Positions 18,574-28,236 of a DNA stretch of 58,701 nucleotides are shown one piece after another. Source of the stretch: Sphingomonadales bacterium (lineage in GTDB: Bacteria > Pseudomonadota > Alphaproteobacteria > Sphingomonadales > Sphingomonadaceae); the NCBI GenBank assembly GCA_028870315.1, contig JAGWPW010000094.1, forward strand, positions 1 through 58,701, written 5' to 3'. Below the pieces are notes generated by a model. That model was given only the letters and a program-made list of their open reading frames with translations, was not told the DNA's origin and did no database searches. Every line of letters starts with the position of its first letter. Position 1 is the stretch's first letter. The position numbers and the translations under genes were made by a program.

Positions 18574-20522
18574 CCGTGTGCGCCGGCGTCCCCGAGCCGC
18601 GTCTCGTTCCAGCGCAGCGCCTTCAGCACCGTCTCGACGATATGCGGCGCGTTGAGCCCGGCTTCGTCGTACTGCTTCTCGGGGCTGTCATGGTCCTGGA
18701 ACAGGTCGGGAAGCCGCATGGTGCGGATCCTGAGGCCATTGTCGGTCAGCCCGCGGTCCGAGGCCAGCGTCAGCACATGCGCGCCGAGCCCGCCGATGCT
18801 CGCCTCCTCGATGGTGACGATGACCTCGTGCGTCGCCATCAGCCGGGTGATCAGCGCCTCGTCGAGCGGCTTGGCGAAGCGCAGGTCGGCAACGGTGGTG
18901 GCAAGGCCCCGGGCTTCGAGCGTGTCGGCCGCCTTGAGCGCCTCGGCAAGCCTGGTGCCGAGACTGAGAAGCGCGATCTTGCCCTGCCGCTCGTTGCCGC
19001 GAACGATCCGTCCCTTGCCGATTTCGAGCCGCTCGGGCGTGGCGGGCATCGCCGCGCCGGTGCCGTTGCCGCGCGGATAGCGCAGTGCGATCGGCCCGGC
19101 ATCATGCATCGCGGCGGTATGGACCATGTGCACAAGCTCGGCCTCGTCGGCCGCGGCCATGACCACGAGATTGGGCAGCGTCGCCAGATAGGTCACATCG
19201 AAGCTGCCGGCATGCGTCGCGCCGTCGGCGCCGACCAGCCCCGCGCGGTCGATCGCGAAGCGCACCGGCAGGTTCTGGATGGCGACGTCGTGCACCACCT
19301 GGTCGAAGGCGCGCTGGAGGAAGGTCGAATAGATCGCGCAGAACGGGCGCATGCCCTGCGCGGCCAGCCCCGCCGCGAAGGTCACCGCATGCTGTTCGGC
19401 GATGCCGACATCGAAGCTGCGTTCGGGAAAGCGCGCGGCGAATTTGTCGAGCCCGGTGCCCGAGGGCATGGCCGCGGTGATCGCGCAGATGCTCGAATCG
19501 CGCGTCGCCTCGGCGATAAGCGCCTGCGCGAAGACGCCGGTATAGCTCGGCGGCCCGGCCGGTGCCTTGGCGAGTTCGCCGGTGACGACGTTGAACTTGG
19601 AGACGCCGTGATATTTGTCGGCCGAAGCCTCGGCCGGGGCATAGCCCTTGCCCTTCTGGGTGACGACATGGACGAGGCACGGCCCTTCGGCGGCGTCGCG
19701 CACATTTTCCAGCACCGGCACGAGATGATCGAGATTGTGCCCGTCGATCGGGCCGACATAATAGAAGCCCAGCTCCTCGAACAGCGTGCCGCCCATCGCC
19801 ATGCCGCGGGCGAATTCGTCGGTGCGCCGCGCCGCCTGGTGAAGCGGTTCGGGCAGCCGCCGCGACAGCTTCTTGGCAAGCTCGCGCAATTCGAGAAAGG
19901 GACGCGAGGAAACCAGCTTGGCGAGATAGGCCGAAAGCCCGCCGACCGGCGGCGCGATCGACATGTCATTGTCGTTGAGAATGACGATCAGGCGATTGCC
20001 CGCCACCTTGGCGTTGTTCATCGCCTCATAGGCCATGCCCGCCGACATCGCCCCGTCGCCGATCACCGCGATCGCCTTGCCCGGCTCACCCGCCAGCCGC
20101 CTTGCGACGGCAAAGCCCAGCGCCGCCGAGATCGAGGTCGAGGAATGCGCCGCGCCGAACGGATCGTATTCGCTCTCGCTGCGCCGGGTGAAGCCCGAAA
20201 GCCCGCCGCCCTGGCGCAGCGTGGCGATCCGTTCGCGCCGCCCGGTCAGGATCTTGTGCGGATAGGCCTGATGACCCACGTCCCAGACCAGCCGGTCATG
20301 CGGCGTGTCGAAGACATGGTGAAGCGCGACGGTCAGTTCGACCACGCCGAGCCCCGATCCGAGATGGCCGCCGGTCTGGCCGACCGCGGCGATCATTTCG
20401 CCACGCACCGCGTCCGCGACCTCGCGAAGTTGAGCAAGGTCCATTCCGCGCAGGTCGGCGGGGCTGGTCACGCGATCGAGCACGTCTGTCGCCGAAGGGT
20501 GCGGCGCCGCAGGGTCTTCCAT
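18570..20522 (-). CDS. dxs: 1-deoxy-D-xylulose-5-phosphate synthase
   Basis: Dxs condenses pyruvate with glyceraldehyde 3-phosphate in a thiamine-diphosphate-dependent first step of the MEP isoprenoid pathway. The 650-residue protein has [17 protein letters not shown] and the [12 protein letters not shown] signature near its start. The ThDP motif is [17 protein letters not shown], and a C-terminal transketolase part carries the [11 protein letters not shown] motif. The ATG at 20522 gives [10 protein letters not shown]; further in-frame starts up to 20558 exist. Isoprenoids feed the quinone and carotenoid pools, and ubiG lies elsewhere in the window. Confidence 0.97.
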   Translation of the reverse strand: MEDPAAPHPSATDVLDRVTSPADLRGMDLAQLREVADAVRGEMIAAVGQTGGHLGSGLGVVELTVALHHVFDTPHDRLVWDVGHQAYPHKILTGRRERIATLRQGGGLSGFTRRSESEYDPFGAAHSSTSISAALGFAVARRLAGEPGKAIAVIGDGAMSAGMAYEAMNNAKVAGNRLIVILNDNDMSIAPPVGGLSAYLAKLVSSRPFLELRELAKKLSRRLPEPLHQAARRTDEFARGMAMGGTLFEELGFYYVGPIDGHNLDHLVPVLENVRDAAEGPCLVHVVTQKGKGYAPAEASADKYHGVSKFNVVTGELAKAPAGPPSYTGVFAQALIAEATRDSSICAITAAMPSGTGLDKFAARFPERSFDVGIAEQHAVTFAAGLAAQGMRPFCAIYSTFLQRAFDQVVHDVAIQNLPVRFAIDRAGLVGADGATHAGSFDVTYLATLPNLVVMAAADEAELVHMVHTAAMHDAGPIALRYPRGNGTGAAMPATPERLEIGKGRIVRGNERQGKIALLSLGTRLAEALKAADTLEARGLATTVADLRFAKPLDEALITRLMATHEVIVTIEEASIGGLGAHVLTLASDRGLTDNGLRIRTMRLPDLFQDHDSPEKQYDEAGLNAPHIVETVLKALRWNETRLGDAGAHG

Positions 20523-20590
20523 GACAGTCGCCTTACACATCTCGTTGGCCTGCCGCAAATCCCCAAGACAATATGCGACAAATCAGGCAG

Positions 20591-21079
20591 CTACCCCTCG
20601 CCTTCCGCCGAGCAGCCGGCGCAGTGTCCGCGCAGTTCGATCACCGGGCGGACATCGGCGAAACCCGCGCGGCGCGCGGCGCCAACCAGCGTCTGGGTCA
20701 GCCGGTCGTCGTCGATATGCACGATCGCCCCGCAGCTGTCGCAGATCAGGAAGATGCAATCATGCCGGCAGCCCGGATGGCTGTTGGCGATATAGGCGCT
20801 GGCGCTTTCGACCCGCCGCGCGAGATTGGTGCGCACGAACAGGTCGAGGATGCGATAGACGCTGTTCGCCGCAACCCGCTTGCCGCGCAGAGCCGCGACG
20901 CTTTCGGCGATGTCATAGGCCGAAGCCGGGCGTTCGCATCGCGCCAGTGCGGCGAAAACATCGGCGCGCATCGCCGTCCACTGCTCGCCCGCGGCGGTGA
21001 ACACCGCCTGCGCGACAGCGACCAGGCCCTCGCCCCGGTGCTCATGGTGGTGGTGGCGACTGGCCATCGCCGCTTCCAT
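20591..21079 (-). CDS. zur: Fur-family transcriptional regulator, Zur-like
   Basis: The 162-residue protein has a winged-helix DNA-binding half (VFAALARCERPASAYDI to NSVYRILDLFV). The dimerisation half contains HDCIFLICDSCGAIVHID and a final ELRGHCAGC. The two paired-Cys motifs (CDSC, CAGC) form the structural zinc site. The N-terminus is His-rich (RHHHHEHRGEG), suggestive of zinc sensing. It is assigned to Zur rather than Fur by the CxxC pairing and overall resemblance. A second ATG at 21067, preceded by GGAAG, may be the real start. It ends 68 bases before dxs. Confidence 0.82.
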   Translation of the reverse strand: MEAAMASRHHHHEHRGEGLVAVAQAVFTAAGEQWTAMRADVFAALARCERPASAYDIAESVAALRGKRVAANSVYRILDLFVRTNLARRVESASAYIANSHPGCRHDCIFLICDSCGAIVHIDDDRLTQTLVGAARRAGFADVRPVIELRGHCAGCSAEGEG

Positions 21080-21089
21080 AGCGCGCCGA

Positions 21090-21809
21090 TCAGCCGCGCG
21101 TGAAGTCGGCGTGATAGAGATGCGGGAACTTCGCCTTCAGCGCCGCGATCCGTGGCTCGTCCCAGATCACCGTGTAGGGATAGTCGGGATGCCTGGCCAT
21201 GAAGTCCTGGTGATCGGCCGCGGCGGGATAGAAGCCGCGGTAGGGCTCGATCCGCGTCACGATCGGCCGCGCCCACAGATGCGCCGCCGAAAGCTGGGCA
21301 AGGTAGGCGGCGGCGATACGGCGCTGCTCGGGATCGAGCGGCACCAGCGCCGAACGGTATTGCGTGCCGACATCGGGGCCCTGGCGGTTGAGCTGGGTCG
21401 GATCGGCGATCACCGAGAAGAAGATGCGCAGCAACTGGTCGTAGCGGATCTTCGCGGGATCATAGGTCACCCGCACCGATTCGGCATGGCCGGTGTCGCC
21501 CTCGGAAACCTGCTCGTAAGTCGCGGTTTCGGACGAGCCGCCCTGGAAGCCCGAGACCGCGCTGGTGACGCCATCGACATGGCTGAACACGCCCTCGACC
21601 CCCCAGTAGCAGCCGCCCGAGAAGATCGCCTGCGCCCTGCGGCCAGGCTCATGCGCCTTCAGATCCGCCGCGGGGGCATTGACGAAGCTTTCCAGCGGCG
21701 TTGCCGAAATCGCCTGCTGGCAGCCCGAACCCAGCATCAACGATCCCAGCGCCACCACCGCGAAGCCAGCGTTGCGGCGCACGACGGGCGATCGCAGGGC
21801 CGCCGGCAT
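21090..21809 (-). CDS. msrA: Peptide methionine-(S)-S-oxide reductase, exported
   Basis: MsrA repairs oxidised methionine. The 239-residue protein has the active-site motif GGCYWGVEGVF (catalytic Cys67), the GD-x-GHAESV motif, and an N-terminal hydrophobic segment ending in Cys30 (LMLGSGC), so it is probably a secreted or lipid-anchored form. Further Cys for recycling are not obvious downstream of the catalytic one. Its ATG lies six bases after the stop of a 49-residue membrane peptide gene, which should be in the same transcript. Confidence 0.93.
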   Translation of the reverse strand: MPAALRSPVVRRNAGFAVVALGSLMLGSGCQQAISATPLESFVNAPAADLKAHEPGRRAQAIFSGGCYWGVEGVFSHVDGVTSAVSGFQGGSSETATYEQVSEGDTGHAESVRVTYDPAKIRYDQLLRIFFSVIADPTQLNRQGPDVGTQYRSALVPLDPEQRRIAAAYLAQLSAAHLWARPIVTRIEPYRGFYPAAADHQDFMARHPDYPYTVIWDEPRIAALKAKFPHLYHADFTRG

Positions 21810-21815
21810 GGATGA

Positions 21816-21965
21816 TTACCGTTCCGGCGCCGCGATCGCGGGCGGGAACACCTGGTCGCCAAGGTTGGTCACCTTCTGGTGACCGATGGTGACGACAACG
21901 ACGGTCGCGCCGAGCACGAAGCCGACGGCAAAGGAGCGCAACAGGTTGATGGTCATCAAGGGCAT
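21816..21965 (-). CDS. 49-residue single-pass membrane peptide upstream of msrA
   Basis: This small frame starts with an ATG at 21965 and ends with TAA at 21816-21818. The peptide has a short N-terminus (MPLMTINLLRS), one hydrophobic segment (FAVGFVLGATVVVVTIG) and a polar tail (HQKVTNLGDQVFPP, ending PER). Codon third positions are mostly G/C, as in neighbouring genes. The six-base gap to msrA supports co-expression. I do not recognise a family. It may anchor or assist the exported MsrA, which is a guess from position. Confidence 0.6.
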   Translation of the reverse strand: MPLMTINLLRSFAVGFVLGATVVVVTIGHQKVTNLGDQVFPPAIAAPER

Positions 21966-22136
21966 GGCTGTTTATCGCGAACGAATCGTTAATGGGGCGT
22001 GACCGGGAATTGCGCAGCGCGGCAAATGGCGGCGATCTCACGCCGGTTCCAGCGGTAGGGCCGTTCTGGATCATCCGAACGCGACGAACGACGCCCTGGC
22101 TGCGATGAACCGTGTTTTCGGGCAGGAATACGCGCG

Positions 22137-23708
22137 TCAGTGGCGGAAGTGCCGCATCCCGGTGAAGATCATGGCCAGCCCCGCCGCATCGGCGGCGGCG
22201 ATCACCTCATCGTCGCGAATCGAGCCGCCTGGCTGGATGACCGCGGTCGCGCCCGCCTCGGCGGCGGCGAGCAGGCCATCGGCGAAGGGAAAGAAGGCAT
22301 CGGAAGCGACCGCGCTGCCGACGGTGCGCGGCTCGGCCCAGCCATGCACCGCGGCGGCTTCCTTCGCCTTCATCGCGGCGATGCGCGAACTGTCGCGCCG
22401 GTTCATCTGACCCGCGCCGATGCCGGCGGTGACCCCGTCCCTTGCATAGACGATGGCGTTCGATTTGACGTGGCGGGCGATCGTCCAGGCAAACAGGCAA
22501 TCGGCGAGTTCGCGTTCGCCCGGCGCGCGCTTCGTGACGATCTTCAACTGGTCGCGGCCGATGTCGCCATTGTCGCGCTCTTGCACCAGCACCCCGCCGG
22601 CGATGATTCGCGTGGTGAGGCCCGAACGGCGCGGATCGGGCAGCGGGCCGGTGAGCAGCAGCCGCAGATTCTTCTTGCGCGCGAACACCGCGCGCGCCGC
22701 CTCGTCGGCGTCGGGCGCGGCGACGACTTCGGTGAAGATGCCGCTGATCGCCTCGGCGGTCGGTCCGTCGAGCGGACGGTTGACCGCGATGATGCCGCCG
22801 AAGGCCGAGACCGAATCGCATTGCAGCGCCGCCTCATAGGCCGCGGCGAGGGTTTCGCCGGTGGCCACCCCGCAGGGATTGGCGTGCTTGACGATGACCA
22901 CCGTCGGCGGGCCGTCGCGGAATTCGGCGACGAGTTCGAGCGCGGCATCGGCATCGTTGTAATTGTTGTAGGACAGCTCCTTGCCCTGGATCTGCCGCGC
23001 GCCGGCGATCCCTGCGATATGCGGGCCGAGCGGCAGATAGAGCGCCGCCTGCTGATGCGGGTTCTCGCCATAGCGCAGCGGGCTCGCAAGCCTTGCGCCG
23101 ATTACCCGCACCGGCGCGAAGGTCTCGCCCTGATCGACCGCGCTGAACCACTGGCTGATCGCCGCATCATAGGCGGCGGTGGCGGCGAAGGCCTTGGCGG
23201 CGAGCTTGCGGCGCTCGTCGAGCGTGGTTCTGCCCTTTGCCAGCAAGGCATAATCCGCAGGATCGGTGACGATCGCGACATGCGCGTGATTCTTCGCCGC
23301 CGAGCGCACCATCGACGGCCCGCCGATGTCGATGTTCTCGATGATCTCCTCGCGCGGTGCGCCGCGGGCGACGGTTTCGGCGAAAGGATAGAGGTTGACG
23401 ACGACAAGGTCGATCGCGCCGATGCCATGCGCCGCCATTGCCGCGACATGCTCGGGATTGTCGCGGATCGCCAGCAACCCGCCATGGACCTTGGGGTGCA
23501 GCGTCTTGACGCGGCCGTCCATCATCTCGGGAAAGCCGGTCAGCTCGGAAATGTCGCGCACCGCAAGCCCGGCCTCGCGCAGCGCCTTGGCCGTACCGCC
23601 GGTCGAGACCAGCTCGACACCGCAATCGGCCAGCGCCTTGCCAAGCTCGGCGAGCCCGGTCTTGTCCGACACCGAAAGCAAGGCCCGGCGGATGATGATC
23701 TCGGTCAC
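22137..23708 (-). CDS. purH: Bifunctional AICAR transformylase/IMP cyclohydrolase
   Basis: PurH carries out the last two steps of IMP synthesis. The 523-residue protein has an N-terminal IMP cyclohydrolase domain ([31 protein letters not shown]). The C-terminal AICAR transformylase domain has [14 protein letters not shown] and the catalytic Lys-His in [10 protein letters not shown]. Length is normal. It is the distal gene of a compact minus-strand operon, five bases after the heparinase-like gene. Confidence 0.97.
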   Translation of the reverse strand: MTEIIIRRALLSVSDKTGLAELGKALADCGVELVSTGGTAKALREAGLAVRDISELTGFPEMMDGRVKTLHPKVHGGLLAIRDNPEHVAAMAAHGIGAIDLVVVNLYPFAETVARGAPREEIIENIDIGGPSMVRSAAKNHAHVAIVTDPADYALLAKGRTTLDERRKLAAKAFAATAAYDAAISQWFSAVDQGETFAPVRVIGARLASPLRYGENPHQQAALYLPLGPHIAGIAGARQIQGKELSYNNYNDADAALELVAEFRDGPPTVVIVKHANPCGVATGETLAAAYEAALQCDSVSAFGGIIAVNRPLDGPTAEAISGIFTEVVAAPDADEAARAVFARKKNLRLLLTGPLPDPRRSGLTTRIIAGGVLVQERDNGDIGRDQLKIVTKRAPGERELADCLFAWTIARHVKSNAIVYARDGVTAGIGAGQMNRRDSSRIAAMKAKEAAAVHGWAEPRTVGSAVASDAFFPFADGLLAAAEAGATAVIQPGGSIRDDEVIAAADAAGLAMIFTGMRHFRH

Positions 23709-23713
23709 GTCAA

Positions 23714-25600
23714 CTACCCCATCTTCTTGAGCAGCCAGCCGAAATTGCCGCCGCCACGCGAGGCCAGGCCCTGGATGACCAACTGCTGGATCGGGACCGG
23801 GCGCCCCTGATCATCGGCCCAGATGCTTTCCTCGATCGAAACCTCGCCCGCCGCGGCGCGAAACTGCCAGTAGCTGCCGTCGGGCAGGGCGAGGCCGACG
23901 CCGTGCCCGTCCTCGGCAAGCCCGACCTCGATTCCCGGGCCGAGGTGAAAGCGCAGCGCATAGCCGATCTTGCCGCGGCGTGCCCGGCCGCGGGTCGGCA
24001 GCAGCAGATCCTCGCCGCGCAGCTCGGTGCCATCGTCGCGCAGCATGAGGATGCGCCGATGCATCAGCCCATAGCGCGCGCTGTAGCCGTCATGGCTCGC
24101 CTCGATGCGGGTCGCGCCGAAGCCCGAGCGCGCCTGTCCTTCGCTTGCGAGCGCGCGCCGGTCGATCTCGACCTCGGAGACGCCGGTGCCGAGCGCGCCA
24201 TGGATCAGCACCGCAGTCGAATTGGCATCGTCGAGCACCAGCGTCGAATGCGCGGCGGTGGCGCGCAGCCCCTGTTCGAGCCGCACCGGCATCAGCCCGC
24301 CGGCGGCCGCGGCCCCGCCGCAATTGACGATCAGCCGATGGCCGGCATGGCTGAATTCGAGCGCCAGGCTCGACGCGCAGCCGCTGCGGGCGTGGCGCGC
24401 CAGCGGCGGCGGGGCGGCATCGAACTGGAGGATGCTCTTGCCAGCAACGACGCGCTGATAGCCCCATTGCCGCACCTCGCGCAGCGGCCGGGTGCGCACC
24501 CCGCTCGCCGCGATCAGCGCCGCGACCTCATGCGCGGCAACCGCCCAGCCCCCCTGCCAGCTGCCGAGCGTGCCATCGCCATGGCCGAGCGCGAGCAGCG
24601 GCGGCACCAGCATCGCGAGCACCGCCTGGAGCTGGCCGGGAAGCGTCCGCCGCGTCGCCTGGTAGCAGGCCGAGAGCCGGACGAGCAGCGCGATCGCCTC
24701 CATCTGGTCGATCGGGCTGCGCGAGAGCACGCCGCCATCCTCGCCGAGGCATTCGCCAAGCGCGGCGATCAGCCCCGCCTCGCCATACAGCCGGCGTGGA
24801 CGGCCGTCGGGCAGCAGCAGCCCCGCCGCGGTGATCGCGCTCCAGCCCGCGACGCGGGCCAGCGCATCCTCGCCACGCGCGACGTTGCGGTCGAGCCAGC
24901 GCGCGGTTTCGCCAAGATGGGCAAGCACCCGCGCGCGCATCGCCCGGTCTGGCCCCGACAGAATGAGCGGCGCATGCACCAGCCAGGCAAGCACCCTGTG
25001 ACCGGTATTGCCGACGCTCCACGCCGCGCCCTTGCCGGGCCGCGCCGGAATCGTCGCATTGGCGCCGAGCCATGCCGAAAGAATCCGTTCGGCGACGGGG
25101 ACGACCTGCTCGCGCGGGGCGGCGGCATCAAGATCGGCCAGCCAGTAAAAGCCATGGACGACCCGCTCGACCGGCGGCGCGAGCCGCCCGACCCCGCCGA
25201 ACTCGACCTGCGCGATCGGCAGCTTGAGCCCGTGGATGAGGAAATGGCCGGCGCGCAGCGCGGTGCCCGCCGCGCGGTTGCCGGCGAGCGGCGGCGTGAC
25301 CGTGGCAAGCAGCCGCGGCTTGTGCGGCCGCGCGAAGGGCGAGGTCAGCGCCGGTCCGGGAATGCCGAGCCGATAGGCGAAGCGGATCAGCCATTCGCCC
25401 GCGCCGAGCGCCGGGGTGGCGAATTGCGCCAGCGCCAGCGCCCGCCCCGGCTCGATCACCCCGGCCTCGGGCACGGCGCGCGGGGGATCGCCCGCAACCA
25501 CCCCCGGCTCCTCGGTGCCTTCGGGCGGCCCGCTCATCACGATCGCCGGACCCGTCTCATCGGACGCTGCGCGGACGGCAAGGCTGTCGGCGCGCGCCAT
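23714..25600 (-). CDS. Heparinase II/III family protein
   Basis: The 628-residue protein has an N-terminal alpha-barrel half (about 50-330) and a C-terminal beta-sandwich half that begins near [17 protein letters not shown]. The sandwich contains the segments [19 protein letters not shown] and [14 protein letters not shown], typical of the heparinase II/III-like fold. Members cleave uronic-acid polysaccharides or act in cell-surface glycan turnover. Lying between rpe and purH is common in sphingomonads as I recall, but its substrate is not known. No obvious signal peptide is visible, so location is uncertain. Confidence 0.85.
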   Translation of the reverse strand: MARADSLAVRAASDETGPAIVMSGPPEGTEEPGVVAGDPPRAVPEAGVIEPGRALALAQFATPALGAGEWLIRFAYRLGIPGPALTSPFARPHKPRLLATVTPPLAGNRAAGTALRAGHFLIHGLKLPIAQVEFGGVGRLAPPVERVVHGFYWLADLDAAAPREQVVPVAERILSAWLGANATIPARPGKGAAWSVGNTGHRVLAWLVHAPLILSGPDRAMRARVLAHLGETARWLDRNVARGEDALARVAGWSAITAAGLLLPDGRPRRLYGEAGLIAALGECLGEDGGVLSRSPIDQMEAIALLVRLSACYQATRRTLPGQLQAVLAMLVPPLLALGHGDGTLGSWQGGWAVAAHEVAALIAASGVRTRPLREVRQWGYQRVVAGKSILQFDAAPPPLARHARSGCASSLALEFSHAGHRLIVNCGGAAAAGGLMPVRLEQGLRATAAHSTLVLDDANSTAVLIHGALGTGVSEVEIDRRALASEGQARSGFGATRIEASHDGYSARYGLMHRRILMLRDDGTELRGEDLLLPTRGRARRGKIGYALRFHLGPGIEVGLAEDGHGVGLALPDGSYWQFRAAAGEVSIEESIWADDQGRPVPIQQLVIQGLASRGGGNFGWLLKKMG

Positions 25601-25603
25601 CGC

Positions 25604-26278
25604 CTAGCCCGCACCGCGCAGCGCGGCGATATTGGCGGCATAATGCGCCGGCCCGCCGCGAAAGCTGGCGGTGCCCGCAACCAGCACGTCGGCGCCGGCA
25701 GCCACGCAGGCGCGCGCGGTTTCGATGTCGATGCCGCCATCCACCTCGAGCCTGATTTCGCGGCCCGATTTCGCGATCATGGCGCGCACCGCTTCGATCT
25801 TGCGCAACTGGCTGGTGATGAAACCCTGGCCGCCGAAGCCCGGATTGACGCTCATCACCAGCACGAGGTCGATCTCGTCGATGAGATAGTCGAGCACCGT
25901 CACCGGGGTTGCCGGGTTGAGCGAAATCCCCGCCTTCCTGCCCAGCCCCCGGATCGCCTGCACGCTGCGGTGGGTGTGCGCGCCGGCTTCGGCGTGGATG
26001 GTGATGATGTCGGCGCCCGCCGCCGCGAATTCGCCGAGAAAGCGATCGACCGGGGCGATCATGAGATGGACGTCGAAGGGTCTGGCGCTGTGCGGGCGCA
26101 GCGCCTTCACCACGCCGGGGCCGATCGTCAGATTGGGCACGAAATGGCCGTCCATCACATCGACATGGATCCAGTCGGCGCCGGCCGCGTCGAGCACACG
26201 CACCTCCTCGCCGAGCCGCGCGAAGTCCGCGGACAGGATCGACGGGGCGATCAACGGCAAGGATGGCGCTTGAGGCAT
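25604..26278 (-). CDS. rpe: Ribulose-phosphate 3-epimerase
   Basis: Rpe interconverts ribulose 5-phosphate and xylulose 5-phosphate. The 224-residue TIM barrel has [16 protein letters not shown], the metal-binding [32 protein letters not shown] and EVDGGID with its catalytic Asp. It is the first gene of the rpe-heparinase-purH operon; the intergenic spacing to the next ATG is three bases. The start lies only 61 bases from the divergent RiPP kinase gene, so the two promoters are close or overlapping. Confidence 0.96.
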   Translation of the reverse strand: MPQAPSLPLIAPSILSADFARLGEEVRVLDAAGADWIHVDVMDGHFVPNLTIGPGVVKALRPHSARPFDVHLMIAPVDRFLGEFAAAGADIITIHAEAGAHTHRSVQAIRGLGRKAGISLNPATPVTVLDYLIDEIDLVLVMSVNPGFGGQGFITSQLRKIEAVRAMIAKSGREIRLEVDGGIDIETARACVAAGADVLVAGTASFRGGPAHYAANIAALRGAG

Positions 26279-26339
26279 TCACCGGGCTGAGCTGGGCGGA
26301 ACCCCTGCTAGAAAAGGGCGCGCCGGCCGGCAAGCGGCG

Positions 26340-27311
26340 ATGCTTCGCTTTTCCACACCGGCGCCCGTCGGCGTTGACGCAGCGGGCGGCGGGCGGCATG
26401 GCTGGGGCATGCCGCAGCCCGCTGCCTTCGCCGTCGCGCGCTTCGCCGGGGCCGAGGCGGCGATGGCGCTGCTCGCAAAGGAGACGCGCTGGCGCGAAGG
26501 CGTGGTATCGCCCCGGTTCGACGGGGCGGTGATCGCCCCCGGCGCCAGCTGCGTCAGCCGCAGCGGCTTCCTGCTGCGCACCGAAAGCGGGCTCGATATC
26601 CACTATCGCCGCGGCGAAGGCGTCACCGTGGCGCGCGGCGGCGGCGTCGCTGCGGGCGAGGAAGCGCTGTGGCTTGCCGGCAGCGTGCGCGCCGCGATCG
26701 CCGCGATCTGCGGGCTGTTGCCGCTGCATGCCTCGGCGGTCGCCCATGAGGGCCGCGTCTATGCCTTCGCCGGCGCCAGCGGCACGGGCAAATCGACGCT
26801 GGTCGCCGCGCTCGCGCGTGCGGGGCTTGCGGTCTATGCCGATGATACGCTGCTCCTCGATCTCGGCGATCCGGCGCGGCTGGTCTGCCTGCCCGGGCAC
26901 AAGCGGCTCAAGCTTGCCGACGATGTGCTGGCGCTGACCGGCGCGCGGGGCGAGGAAGGCGTCGGCGCGGGGATCGCCAAGCGCTATGCGCGCCCGGCGC
27001 AGGGCGCACCGCCCCCGCCGCGCCACCCGCTCGAACTCGCCGCGATCTGCTTTATCGAGGAGGGCGGGGCGGTGGCGGTCAAGCCGATCGGCGGTGGCGA
27101 GGCGATCGCCCGGCTTGGCGAGGACCACTACACCCAGCGCTTTTTCACCGCCGTCGCGGGGCTCGATCGCGCCGGGCTGTTCGCGCTGCGCGCCCGCATC
27201 GCGCGCCAGGCGCGGATGACCTGCCTCACCCGGCCGCGCGCGCTTGACCGACTTGCCGACAGCGTCGCCTGCGTGGTGCAGGCCCTTCGCGCCGATGGAG
27301 CCCTGCAATGA
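26340..27311 (+). CDS. HprK-like kinase of a lasso-type RiPP locus
   Basis: The 323-residue protein resembles the catalytic half of HPr kinase. LPLHASAVAHEGRVYAFAG leads into a P-loop, GASGTGKST (145-153), then the acidic pair in VYADDTLLL (168-169) used for phosphotransfer. Residues before 120 form the short beta-rich lead-in seen in kinases of lasso clusters. In the paeninodin system a related kinase (PadeK) phosphorylates the C-terminal Ser of the precursor; the precursor here also ends in Ser, which fits that role. Its stop overlaps the PqqD-like gene by four bases (ATGA). Function is inferred from family and context. Confidence 0.85.
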   Translation: MLRFSTPAPVGVDAAGGGRHGWGMPQPAAFAVARFAGAEAAMALLAKETRWREGVVSPRFDGAVIAPGASCVSRSGFLLRTESGLDIHYRRGEGVTVARGGGVAAGEEALWLAGSVRAAIAAICGLLPLHASAVAHEGRVYAFAGASGTGKSTLVAALARAGLAVYADDTLLLDLGDPARLVCLPGHKRLKLADDVLALTGARGEEGVGAGIAKRYARPAQGAPPPPRHPLELAAICFIEEGGAVAVKPIGGGEAIARLGEDHYTQRFFTAVAGLDRAGLFALRARIARQARMTCLTRPRALDRLADSVACVVQALRADGALQ

Positions 27312-27571
27312 CCGTGCCCGCCAAGCGTGTCGGCTGCTTCAGCGAAACCACCTTCGAGGATGAGGTGGTCGTGCTTCACCTCGAAAGCGGCGAATTCTAT
27401 TCGTTGCAGGGCAGCGCCCGCGCGATCTGGGAGGCGATCGACGGGGTTGCCAGCCGCGAGGCGCTGATCGCCGCGCTCGCCGAAAATTTCGACGCGCCGC
27501 CCGCGGAGATCGCCGCCGACGTCGATCGCTTCCTCGACCGGCTGAGCGAGGCCGGGCTTGTCGCGCGGTGA
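27308..27571 (+). CDS. PqqD-like leader-binding protein (lasso B1/RRE)
   Basis: The 87-residue protein has the PqqD fold: three-stranded start (EDEVVVLHLESGEFYSL), then helices with the AIWEAIDG and FLDRLSEAGLV segments. In split lasso systems this RRE domain binds the precursor's leader peptide and presents it to the B2 protease. It overlaps both its neighbours by a few bases, so kinase, B1 and B2 are translationally coupled. Confidence 0.9.
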   Translation: MTVPAKRVGCFSETTFEDEVVVLHLESGEFYSLQGSARAIWEAIDGVASREALIAALAENFDAPPAEIAADVDRFLDRLSEAGLVAR

Positions 27572-27995
27572 GCGCTGGCATCGGCGCGCGCGCACGCTCG
27601 GCGCGATGGCGCTGCTCTGCGCGGCCGAGGCCATCGTGCGGCTGGTGCCGCTGCGGTTGTGGCGCGCGAGCATCGGCCGCGCGGTGGCGCCGACCCCGAT
27701 GGGCGCGGCGCCGGTCGCCAGCGCTCGCGCGCGCACCGCAAGCGGTATCGCCGCCGATGTCGAGCGCGGCGCGGAGCGCCTCCCGCTTCGCGCGCGCTGC
27801 CTTGCCAGGGCGATGGTGCTGTGCTGGCAGCTTCGGCTGTGCGGCATTGCCTGCTGCTGCAAGGTCGCGGCGCGACCGGGGGCGAGCCGCGCGGGCCATC
27901 GCGATGCGCTCCACGCCTGGGTCGAGGTCGAGGGTGCCGTGGTTCTGGGCGCGCTGCCCGGTCCGTGGATCGTCGTCCTCGCGCTCGCCGGCTGA
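27558..27995 (+). CDS. Lasso peptide leader peptidase (B2, transglutaminase-like)
   Basis: The 145-residue protein has the B2 layout. The catalytic Cys81 lies in ERLPLRARCLARAMVL, and His119 in ALHAWVEVEG, followed by acidic residues at 123 and 125 where an Asp is more usual. Two additional Cys stand at 99-101 (ACCCK). It would cut the leader from the precursor. The TTG at 27558 overlaps the B1 stop by 14 bases; the in-frame ATG at 27606 (MALLCAAEA) could be the true start. The substitution of Glu near the third active residue is worth checking. Confidence 0.85.
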   Translation: MSRGERWHRRARTLGAMALLCAAEAIVRLVPLRLWRASIGRAVAPTPMGAAPVASARARTASGIAADVERGAERLPLRARCLARAMVLCWQLRLCGIACCCKVAARPGASRAGHRDALHAWVEVEGAVVLGALPGPWIVVLALAG

Positions 27996-28014
27996 GCCGC
28001 GCCGGCATCGCCGA

Positions 28015-28042
28015 TTGCAAAGCCGTGGGCAGAAGTTATGAT
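28015..28042 (+). promoter_or_regulatory. Candidate promoter of the RiPP precursor gene
   Basis: In the 77-base gap between B2 and the precursor gene, TTGCAA (28015-28020) and TATGAT (28037-28042) are spaced by 16 bases, close to the vegetative consensus. The expected start of transcription is near 28049, 24 bases ahead of the precursor's GTG. A separate promoter would allow the precursor to be made in excess of the enzymes. Confidence 0.4.
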
Positions 28043-28072
28043 CGTGCCATCGTCCACGATCGGGAGTGCGAG

Positions 28073-28195
28073 GTGGAGCAGCAGCGTGCGAAGAAGGAAT
28101 GGGTCCGGCCGGAACTCGTCCGTCTCGGTCGCATGGCCGATGTCGCAACGTCGCACGGCAGATACCACGAAACGATCAAGTTCCACCGCAGCTGA
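28073..28195 (+). CDS. 40-residue RiPP precursor peptide (lasso-type leader, Ser at C-terminus)
   Basis: GTG start at 28073 follows GGGAG (28062-28066) at six bases. The leader holds the lasso motif YxxPxLxxxG as W10-VR-P13-E-L15-VRL-G19, then RMADV. The remaining segment is ATSHGRYHETIKFHRS (25-40). Thr26 would be the usual Thr at -2, giving a core from His28, but the only acidic residue, Glu33, would then be core residue 6, too early for a known ring. Starting at Ser27, Thr26 or Ala25 puts Glu33 at 7, 8 or 9, so the ring register is uncertain. Ser40 is the last residue and matches a C-terminal Ser kinase substrate. No Asp or Cys is in the core. No alternative precursor was found nearby. Confidence 0.75.
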   Translation: MEQQRAKKEWVRPELVRLGRMADVATSHGRYHETIKFHRS

Positions 28196-28209
28196 GGCGC
28201 TTGGGCTCA

Positions 28210-28236
28210 TCGCCGCACGCCCGCGGATCGCGGCGA
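28210..28236 (+). promoter_or_regulatory. Stem-loop immediately before the cyclase gene
   Basis: Perfect 7-base arms TCGCCGC (28210-28216) and GCGGCGA (28230-28236) end two bases before the GTG of the cyclase gene. The stem covers the position where a ribosome binding site should be, and no clear Shine-Dalgarno is seen. It could lower cyclase translation or act as a partial terminator after the precursor gene. Chance is possible in such GC-rich DNA. Confidence 0.3.

Noticed and set aside
18576..20795. 739-residue frame opposite dxs
   Set aside because: Antisense shadow in GC-rich DNA; dxs has full family motifs.
27659..28072. Upstream extension of the RiPP precursor frame
   Set aside because: It runs out of frame through the B2 gene; the GTG at 28073 has a good Shine-Dalgarno and starts the leader.
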